Below are positions 58,489-64,000 of a DNA stretch of 64,000 bases, one piece after another. The stretch comes from Streptomyces sp. NBC_00704 (GTDB taxonomy: Bacteria > Actinomycetota > Actinomycetes > Streptomycetales > Streptomycetaceae), in assembly GCF_036226605.1 (NCBI RefSeq), contig NZ_CP109000.1, positions 7,746,501-7,810,500 of the forward strand, in the 5' to 3' direction. Both the position numbers and the translations under genes were made by a program. Every line of letters starts with the position of its first letter. Position 1 is the stretch's first letter. Under the pieces are notes generated by a model. That model was not told the origin of the DNA. It did no database searches and worked only from the letters and a program-made list of their open reading frames with translations.

Positions 58489-59730
58489 TCAGACACCGCA
58501 GAATTCGGCATCGACGAGGCGCTGTTCGTGGATGTTCCAGTCGCCGTTGAAGTTCAGCGACAGCACATGTTCGCCGTCTGTCGTCGCCATGGTCTGCGAG
58601 ATGGAGCCCTGAATGCCGCCGTTGTGCCCCCATATCTCGGTACCGCACGACAACGTCATCCTCATCAGTCCCAGGCCGTAGGAGAAGGTGGGCATGTTCG
58701 TGATCGAGACGGTCGTCATCATCTCCTTCAGTTGAGGCTCGTCCAGGAGCCGACCGGAGAGCAGGGCCCGGTAGAACCGGTTGAGGTCTTGATTGCTGGA
58801 GATCATCTCTCCTGCGGCGCCTGCGAATGAGGGGTTGAGTTCGGTGACGTCGTAGATCGCGCCGTTCGGCTCTCCCGCCCCGGCAAGCTCCCCGGTCAGC
58901 TTCGAGTAGGCGCGTCCGCTGGGGCCGGGGACGCGGGCGCGGGTGCCCGGCAGACTGGTGGAATCCAGGTGCAGGGGGCGCAGGATGCGCTGCTCGATCT
59001 CGTGGGCGTAGGAGTGGCCGGTGGCATTCCGGATCACCATGGAGGCGATGACGTAGTTGGTGTCGGAGTAGCTCCAGTCGTCGCCGGGGGCAAAGGCCGG
59101 CCGGTGTGTCATGGCGAGTCGGACGATCTGGCGGGGCGTCCAGGTGGCGTAGCGGTACTTGAGAAAGTCGGTACCGAACTCCTCGCGCTTGAATTCCTCG
59201 TCATCGGTGTAGCTGTAGACGCCGCTGGTGTGGTTGAGGATCTGCCGTAGCGTGATCTTGCCCCCGTCGTGCCCGTTGCCCTGCACCAGGCCCGGCAGCC
59301 AGCGGTCCACCGTGTCGTCCAGGCTCAGCTTCCCTTCCTCCTCCAACTGGAGCATCAACGTGGCCACGAACGTCTTGGTGATCGAACCGACCCGGAAGCG
59401 GTCATCGGCCTGCGGCTTGCGGCCGGTTGCCAGATCCGCAGTGCCCGCAGCTCCCGCCCAGATGTCGCGCCCCTGCTCGGCGAGCACGATGCCCCCGGGC
59501 GCCCCGTCCTGGACGACCGACTCCAGGGCCGCCCGGGTGGCCGCGTGCCCGCCTCGTGTCGCGGAAGCATCTGCACTGCCGACAGCCGACGTCGGCAGGG
59601 CGAGACCGGCGCCCATCACGACCGTGGCGACCGCCCCGACGACACCGACCCGCAGCCTGTGCTGCCCCCGGCTGCGGCCACACCTCGTGGACGTAGGTGA
59701 CCCGTTGGCTGCGTATCCGTGCTCGTACAA
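58489..59730 (-). CDS. Secreted serine hydrolase / beta-lactamase-like (class C fold)
   Basis: A 413-residue exported protein. A TTG start at 59730 lies six bases behind GGGAG. The signal region is RLRVGVVGAVATVVMGAGLA followed by LPTSAVGSADA. Catalytic motifs of the D-Ala-D-Ala carboxypeptidase/esterase group: S116-I-T-K119 in RVGSITKTF, the Tyr of WSYSDTNYV and HNGG in EIWGHNGGIQGS (in place of KTG). Related Streptomyces proteins include DD-peptidases and EstB-like esterases. Whether it acts on peptidoglycan or esters is open. Stand-alone gene. Confidence 0.9.
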   Translation of the reverse strand: MYEHGYAANGSPTSTRCGRSRGQHRLRVGVVGAVATVVMGAGLALPTSAVGSADASATRGGHAATRAALESVVQDGAPGGIVLAEQGRDIWAGAAGTADLATGRKPQADDRFRVGSITKTFVATLMLQLEEEGKLSLDDTVDRWLPGLVQGNGHDGGKITLRQILNHTSGVYSYTDDEEFKREEFGTDFLKYRYATWTPRQIVRLAMTHRPAFAPGDDWSYSDTNYVIASMVIRNATGHSYAHEIEQRILRPLHLDSTSLPGTRARVPGPSGRAYSKLTGELAGAGEPNGAIYDVTELNPSFAGAAGEMISSNQDLNRFYRALLSGRLLDEPQLKEMMTTVSITNMPTFSYGLGLMRMTLSCGTEIWGHNGGIQGSISQTMATTDGEHVLSLNFNGDWNIHEQRLVDAEFCGV

Positions 59731-59759
59731 GAAAGACTCCCGTCACTGGTGGGGGACGA

Positions 59760-60020
59760 CCTGATCTGGACCCAGTATTTTCGATCAAGGTCCGGACCGG
59801 GATACCGCCAACCACCTGCTTGAAGGTGGGGTTACCCCCCGCCGAGCTGGGTGGACGACGGGGCGTGCGCCCTTGGTGCTGTTCGAGGTCGAGTTGGCGC
59901 TTGAAGGTCGCGTTGACCGACTCGATGACCTGCCGCAACGGTTGAAGAAGGGCGCTCCCGGCCGCTCAGGTCGCCCTTGCGGATCGGCCACAGCAGCCGG
60001 ATGACGCCCCATGGAGCGAA
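59760..60020 (-). pseudogene. IS transposase C-terminal relic
   Basis: Leftward reading RQVIESVNATFKRQLDLEQH, QGRTP, then drift. RQVIESVN-x-TLKGQLDLEQHGGRT is the conserved end of a family of actinobacterial DDE transposases. Upstream pieces continue in another frame to about 60020. Only a fragment is left, just upstream of the serine hydrolase. Confidence 0.65.
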
Positions 60021-60689
60021 GTGATCAACTGAGGTTGCTGTCGAACGGCCTGACGCCGCGTTAGGGGCACCGATGGCTCAGACTCCGTGACACCGCCTGC
60101 GAGTTCCTGGAGCCTGCCGCGCTGCTGGGCGAAGGCGGGGGATGTGCCGAAACGTCCGGATGAACGCTTCGGTCACGGCGCGTGCCGTGCCGCCTGCCAA
60201 ACCGGCGACACTCACCGCAAGGTAGGGCCACAGCATCGGGCCTGTTGGGGTGTCGGCGCGAACAAGAAGTGCTCCGACGCGAGGTCTGAAACTGCCCGTG
60301 ATCTTGGACGCTCGTCAGTTGTGCCGTGCGGGCGTGTTGATGTCGCTGCGAGGTCTGGCCGGGGGGATCCGGTGGAGCCACCATCGCCCTTACAGGGAGA
60401 CTTCACCCCTTGGTGAAGATGCGGTCCGTCTCCTGCATATCGGGACCCCCGAGGGACAAGGAGAGCTCGCCTGCCTCCTCATACGGATAGAAACCGCTCA
60501 CGAACTCTCCGGTGCTGCCACAGACTCCAGCAGGGAATACGAGGTCGACCCAGATATCTGGATCTTGCGGCTGACCAATGGATTCCCGCCCCCACGACAG
60601 CAGCTCAACACCCGGAGCAGTGGACCCGGCGCCACCCCGAGACGACACTCGGCCCCTCGGCTGCACAGCCTCAGCCCACAGCGCGAAAA
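60021..60689. other. Region with one uncertain leftward frame
   Basis: A leftward frame ending at 60403 reads DPDIWVDLVFPAGVCGSTGE, FVSGFYPYEEAGELSLSLGG, PDMQETDRIFTKG, which looks protein-like, but it has no good start (the frame runs back into the terminator at 60690). It may be the end of a broken gene. The rest shows nothing. Confidence 0.3.
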
Positions 60690-60716
60690 CGGTCCGCCGA
60701 CTCCGTCGGCGGACCG
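60690..60716 (-). terminator. Perfect intrinsic terminator after the small secreted protein
   Basis: CGGTCCGCCGAC (60690-60701) and GTCGGCGGACCG (60705-60716) form a perfect 12-bp stem with a three-base loop, followed leftward by TTTT. It lies 17 bases past the stop of the leftward gene: a textbook rho-independent terminator. Confidence 0.92.
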
Positions 60717-60732
60717 TCACGAAAGTTCGAGG

Positions 60733-61155
60733 TTAGGCGGTGTAATCCTCCTGCTTGCAGTTCTTGGGCGTATAGCCGGACTTGGTGTTGCACACCTTCA
60801 GGGTCACCGTGGCACCTTCGGTGATATTGCCCCCCACCCATGCGCTGCAGTAACCGGCAGGATGCCCGCTCGTCGTAGCGGTACGGTCGAAGACTCCGTT
60901 GTTGTTGGAGTCGAGGTAAGCCGTCACGCCCCAGCCGTCTGCGTCGCCGTCGCACGCTCTGATCGAGTCACCGGGTATGTCCTGGTACGGGTCCTGCTCG
61001 AAGTTGCCCCAGTCCCGGAAGTTGTTGATCTTCAGCGCGAACAACTGTCCGGTGCCGGCGCTGGCGGAGGTCGCGTTGACTCCGACGAGAACGGCCGCAG
61101 CGACAGCGGTCATTACCGGAAGTGCCTTCGTTCGGAACAAGTTTCTACCCCTCAT
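60733..61155 (-). CDS. Small secreted Cys-containing protein, unknown function
   Basis: A 140-residue protein. A Sec signal peptide (MRGRNLFRTKALPVMTAVAA, cleaved after NATSASA) leaves a mature chain of about 107 residues. It has GQLFALKINNFRDWGNFEQD, YLDSNNNGVFDRTATTSGHP (a Ca-binding-like DSNNNG loop), and four cysteines (RACDG, GYCSAW, KVCNTK, NCKQ) suggesting two disulfides. I know no family. Start ATG 61155 with GGAGG upstream; the longer open frame upstream belongs to an IS relic. Its own strong terminator argues that it is expressed. Lower GC than its neighbours. Confidence 0.75.
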   Translation of the reverse strand: MRGRNLFRTKALPVMTAVAAAVLVGVNATSASAGTGQLFALKINNFRDWGNFEQDPYQDIPGDSIRACDGDADGWGVTAYLDSNNNGVFDRTATTSGHPAGYCSAWVGGNITEGATVTLKVCNTKSGYTPKNCKQEDYTA

Positions 61156-61280
61156 GGACCGGAGCTCCTCCGCATCAGAAACGATCAGGTGGGAGAGAGA
61201 CTGCCGGATGGCCTCGGGGATGTCGTTGGCTATCAGCGCACAGTTGATTGCCGGGGCGTCCACACAGCCGTGTCGGACCG

Positions 61281-61476
61281 GTCGATGACGCGTGTACGAG
61301 GTCTGCCAAGAGCCGTAACGCACCGGCACATCACGCCAGGCTGATCCGGTCCGCAGCTTCCACACGATGCCGTTCAGTACCAGTCGGTCGGCCGAACGGG
61401 GCCGCCCCGCAGTCCCCGAACTCGGCAGCAAGCGGGGCAGCACAGCCCACTCGGCATCCGAAAACTCGTGACGACG
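61281..61476 (-). pseudogene. IS5-family transposase N-terminal relic
   Basis: Leftward RRHEFSDAEWAVLPRLLPSS, GRPRSADRLVLNGIVWKLRT, GSAWRDVPVRYGSWQTSYTR: the standard DUF4096 N-terminus of IS5-type transposases. No start of its own, and the DDE domain is absent. It lies just upstream of the small secreted-protein gene, whose promoter may derive from it. Confidence 0.85.
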
Positions 61477-61787
61477 CAGGTGCGACCAGCGCGGGCCGGT
61501 CAGCCGGCGGGCAGTATCGTGGTGGCGGTCGGTGTCGTTCGTTTCGGAACTCAGGGGAGGGAGCGGGGGTTCGTGTTCTCCGCCGTTGCCGAGTTCGACG
61601 AGCAGAGGAGCGGGCTCGTCGTCCTGGACCTCGATGCGGACGTGTGGTGCGTGTGGAACGCCGGTGCCGCGGCCTCACCGGGCGCGGCGCAATCGCCCGT
61701 CCAAGAACATCATCAGCCCCCGGTGCTCCCTCCTTCCCACTGCCCGGGCGGGCTTCGTCCCGTACTCCGCCTCACACCGGCCCCGGC
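61477..61787. other. Upstream region of the AraC gene
   Basis: About 310 bases between an IS5 relic and the AraC-family gene. A rightward frame here (GFVFSAVAEFDEQRSGLVVL) is open but unrecognised. It probably carries the AraC promoter. Confidence 0.4.
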
Positions 61788-62798
61788 ATGATCGGAACGG
61801 TCTACCGGAGCGACGATGTGCCCAAGGAGCATCGGTTCGAGTACTGGCGCGAGTTGATGCACCAGGCGATCGCCCCCAGCCACATGAGCAGCCAGTTCGC
61901 CGACGACTTCTGGGCGCGGCAGAGGCTGTTGGAGTTGGGGCCGGTGCTGGCCTGGCCGACGTCGTACCTGCCGACGGGATTCAGGCGTACCGAGAAGCTG
62001 GTGCGGCAGTCCGATCCGGAGATGTACCACCTGTCGCTGGTGCTCGGCGGCGACTTGGGCTTCGAGCATGTGGGGCGAGCCGAGGCATACGGTCCGAGCG
62101 ACCTGTGGGTGAGCGACACCTCGCGGCCGTACGAAGTGCACGTGCCGGCCGGCCTGGGCCGTCAGCCGCTCACCGGGGTGGGCGTGGACTTCCCCAAGGC
62201 GCTGGTGCCGCTGCCGCCCGCCCGTGTCCAACATCTGCTGGGGCGGCGGCTGTCCGGGCGTGAGGGGGTGGGCGCCCTGCTGACGGGGTTCCTCACGGGG
62301 CTGGAGCAGCAGGCCGACGCCCTCCAGCCGTCCGACGCACCCCGTCTCGGCACCGTCCTGATCGACCTGCTGTCCGCCTGGTTCGCCCAGGTGCTGGAGG
62401 CGGAGGACGCGCTGGCGCCGGAAACCCGCCGACGGGCTCTGACGACGCGCATCCAGGCGTTCATCCGCCGGAACCTGCACGACCCGGAGCTGGCCCCGCC
62501 CGTGATCGCGGCCGCGCACCACATCTCACTGAGCTACCTGCACCAGATCTTCAAGGAGGAGAGCCCCGGCGAGACGGTCGCGGCCTGGATCCGCGGCCGG
62601 CGTCTCGAAGGCGCCCGCCGCGACCTGGCGGATCCGAACTTCGCCTCCACACCAATCCATACCATCGCCACCCGCTGGGGCCTGGTCCGTGCCTCCGACT
62701 TCACGCGCGCCTTCCGCAGCGCGTACGGGGTGTCGCCCATGGAGTACCGCGGACAGGCACAGGCGGAGCTCGCACGGGGGCTGGGGAAGCCGGAGTGA
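61788..62798 (+). CDS. AraC-family transcription regulator
   Basis: A 336-residue regulator. The N-terminal domain is the AraC_binding_2 (cupin-like) type: VPKEHRFEYWRELMHQAIAP, YHLSLVLGGDLGFEHVGRAE, LWVSDTSRPYEVHVPAG. The C-terminal double HTH has IQAFIRRNLHDPELAPPVIA, HHISLSYLHQIFKEESPGET, RRLEGARRDLADPN, and ending SDFTRAFRSAYGVSPMEYR. Full family length. Streptomyces relatives sit upstream of catabolic or secondary-metabolite genes, but no obvious target is adjacent here. Confidence 0.92.
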   Translation: MIGTVYRSDDVPKEHRFEYWRELMHQAIAPSHMSSQFADDFWARQRLLELGPVLAWPTSYLPTGFRRTEKLVRQSDPEMYHLSLVLGGDLGFEHVGRAEAYGPSDLWVSDTSRPYEVHVPAGLGRQPLTGVGVDFPKALVPLPPARVQHLLGRRLSGREGVGALLTGFLTGLEQQADALQPSDAPRLGTVLIDLLSAWFAQVLEAEDALAPETRRRALTTRIQAFIRRNLHDPELAPPVIAAAHHISLSYLHQIFKEESPGETVAAWIRGRRLEGARRDLADPNFASTPIHTIATRWGLVRASDFTRAFRSAYGVSPMEYRGQAQAELARGLGKPE

Positions 62799-62930
62799 CG
62801 ACGCTGCGCGCTTGCCCCGTCTCTTCGAAAGGGGCGACCGGTCCGGCCACCGCTGCGGGCACGAGTCCCAGCAGCTTTTCGCTGCGTAACGCGAGACTGA
62901 CCGCTGAGGGTCGCGCTGTCCGCGAGACCA

Positions 62931-62974
62931 CGCGAGGGGCCCCGCCGCTCACGGCGACGGGGCCCCTTCTCGCG
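62931..62974. terminator. Bidirectional terminator between AraC and SH3-like genes
   Basis: GGGGCCCCG (62936-62944) pairs with CGGGGCCCC (62958-62966), with outer CGCGA/TCGCG arms, between two converging genes. Confidence 0.8.
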
Positions 62975-62982
62975 CCGGCCAG

Positions 62983-63339
62983 TCAGCCCGTGTGGCAGGC
63001 CGTGTCCTCAGGGGTGCAGGTGTGGACGTCCTCCTCGGGTACGTGAATCAGGTCGTCCCGGACCCAGCCGGTCTTGCCCTTGGCGTTGCCGGTGGTCATC
63101 CTGACCTTGTACCAGGCGTAGCCGCCGACGTAGGTGGAACTCTTCTCGGTGCACTTGTTGTTCTTGTAGGCCACGCCAAGGCTGGTGGATCCGGTCGACG
63201 CCTTGGAACGGATGTTGGCCGAGCTCGCCGTGATGTAGCAGCCCGAGGCCGCCTCGGCCGGAGCGGCAGCGAGAAGCAGCCCCGGAACAGCGAGGGAGGC
63301 GGTCAGGGAGAGAGCCGTCATGGCTCGACGTACACGCAT
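62983..63339 (-). CDS. Small secreted SH3b-like protein
   Basis: A 118-residue exported protein. The signal peptide MRVRRAMTALSLTASLAVPG ends near AAPAEAAS. The mature part has ITASSANIRSKASTGSTSLG, the bacterial SH3 (SH3b) opening, then YVGGYAWYKVRMTTGNAKGK and TGWVRDDLIHV. Five cysteines (GCYIT, NKCTE, HTCTP, TACHTG and one more near the end) may form disulfides. Start at ATG 63339 behind GGGGAAA; a longer upstream frame is spurious. Likely binds the cell wall. Confidence 0.88.
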   Translation of the reverse strand: MRVRRAMTALSLTASLAVPGLLLAAAPAEAASGCYITASSANIRSKASTGSTSLGVAYKNNKCTEKSSTYVGGYAWYKVRMTTGNAKGKTGWVRDDLIHVPEEDVHTCTPEDTACHTG

Positions 63340-64000
63340 GGTTTCCCCGTTTGCGTTGAGCATCGTGTGACGCTGTGCGAGTCGACCTACGAAGTCAAGA
63401 TCACGCAGACGAGGTCCGTCAACTGCCATTACAGAACTGCGACATGGGGAAGCCCGTCGTCGAAACTCTCGTGCCGGAGGTTGCACCCGCGAGCGAACAG
63501 CCACCAGCCAGCGGTCGTGGACGTCGTGAGGCAGCCCGCTCGGTCCTGGCCGGAATGGCGGCCCAGGACACCGTCGTCCTCGTCTTCGGGCAGGACGACG
63601 ACGAGGATGACGGGACCCTGCGGCACGGGAGTCCCGGTGGGAGCCGCCCGTTGAGCACACGCCTTGCCTCATCGCGCGACGGTCCCGCGCTACTCCACCG
63701 AATCGACGCCCGACGCGGCGACACCCGACGTGGCCTGGCAGTTGCGCGTCCTGGACGAGGGCGGCCCCCTGGCCGGCACGGAGGCGGGCGATGAGTTGGG
63801 TGCTCAGGTCGCGTCAGACGGCTCCGACGCCGTGATCACCCCGCGAGCCGGGCAGGCTGCCGCAGACGCCTGCCCGGCTCCGACTCCGCTGGCGATCACG
63901 CCGCTGCCGGAACCGCTCCGTGCGGCCCGACGACGTGACGGGAGATCACCAGGCAGTCGCGCCGCAGCCGCCGGCCCCGGTGCTGTTGTTGTGGACGCAG
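63340..64000. other. Right end of window, no confident gene
   Basis: A rightward frame from about 63664 reads TVPRYSTESTPDAATPDVAW, QLRVLDEGGPLAGTEAGDEL and stays open to the window edge; it could be the start of a gene continuing outside, but no start codon with a ribosome site or family motif supports it. The leftward frames are Arg-rich shadows. The left part holds the SH3b-like promoter. Confidence 0.3.

Noticed and set aside
1..64000. tRNA or rRNA genes, or a classical attachment site
   Set aside because: I scanned for T-loop-like GTTCGAATC patterns and found none in a plausible cloverleaf context. A tRNAscan run would be decisive.

Overview
The window is high-GC DNA with GC-rich third codon positions, GTG/TTG starts, Tat-type signal peptides, many small regulators (ArsR, HxlR, MarR, LysR, AraC, SigE-type sigma), DUF2637 and RsbW/STAS proteins. 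This points to a Streptomyces or close relative. The density of broken genes, insertion-sequence (IS) remnants and short regulator/enzyme pairs suggests an accessory part of the chromosome, such as an arm, or a large plasmid. This placement is inference. I saw no rRNA, tRNA or CRISPR array.

Layout. 1-3.3 kb: start of a DoxX-like gene, a fused SnoaL/AraC relic, an MBL-fold hydrolase divergent from a CGNR zinc-finger protein, and a broken serine recombinase. 3.3-7.5 kb: a secreted L-glutamate-oxidase-like flavoenzyme divergent from a CASTOR/POLLUX-type ion-channel protein. 7.5-10.4 kb: remains of an arsenic-type island (FMO relic, arsR, arsO) that ends in a broken MFS gene fused to an IS3 relic. 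10.6-14.3 kb: a DUF6042-like/P-loop kinase pair and a secreted GH29 fucosidase. 15.5-20.9 kb: SnoaL, HxlR, a UvrA-class excision ATPase paralogue and a DUF2637 membrane protein. 21.3-25.4 kb: a KimA-like permease with a short KdpD-like kinase and KdpE-like regulator. 25.6-36.6 kb: M48 protease, FAD monooxygenase, esterase, SRAP, MepB, a LysR/IMPase/NADP-reductase group and a zinc metallopeptidase.

36.7-41.5 kb: small conserved proteins, a GNAT enzyme, peptidase E and a thioredoxin-like protein. 41.6-45.3 kb (minus): a SigE-type sigma factor, a Ser/Thr-rich membrane protein, a GT2-GtrA fusion and a PIG-V-like mannosyltransferase in apparent operon order. 45.7-50.9 kb: GNAT, PhnA-type zinc ribbon, then ArsR-SulP-small ORF-RsbW-like-STAS followed by a second, paralogous ArsR. 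The two ArsR genes share an upstream TTGC-N8-GCAA dyad. 51-64 kb: a decayed region with a secreted cyclophilin, a MarR/NmrA pair with two phased operators, HAD hydrolase, serine hydrolase, AraC regulator and two small secreted proteins. Between them lie relics of a histidine kinase, methyltransferase, XRE regulator, MFS transporter and several transposases.

The sets that most look like working units are the sigma/glycosyltransferase operon, the twin-ArsR SulP/partner-switch cassette, the KimA-KdpDE-like group and the arsR/arsO pair with duplicated operators. Function assignments come from motif recognition only; no database search was run.
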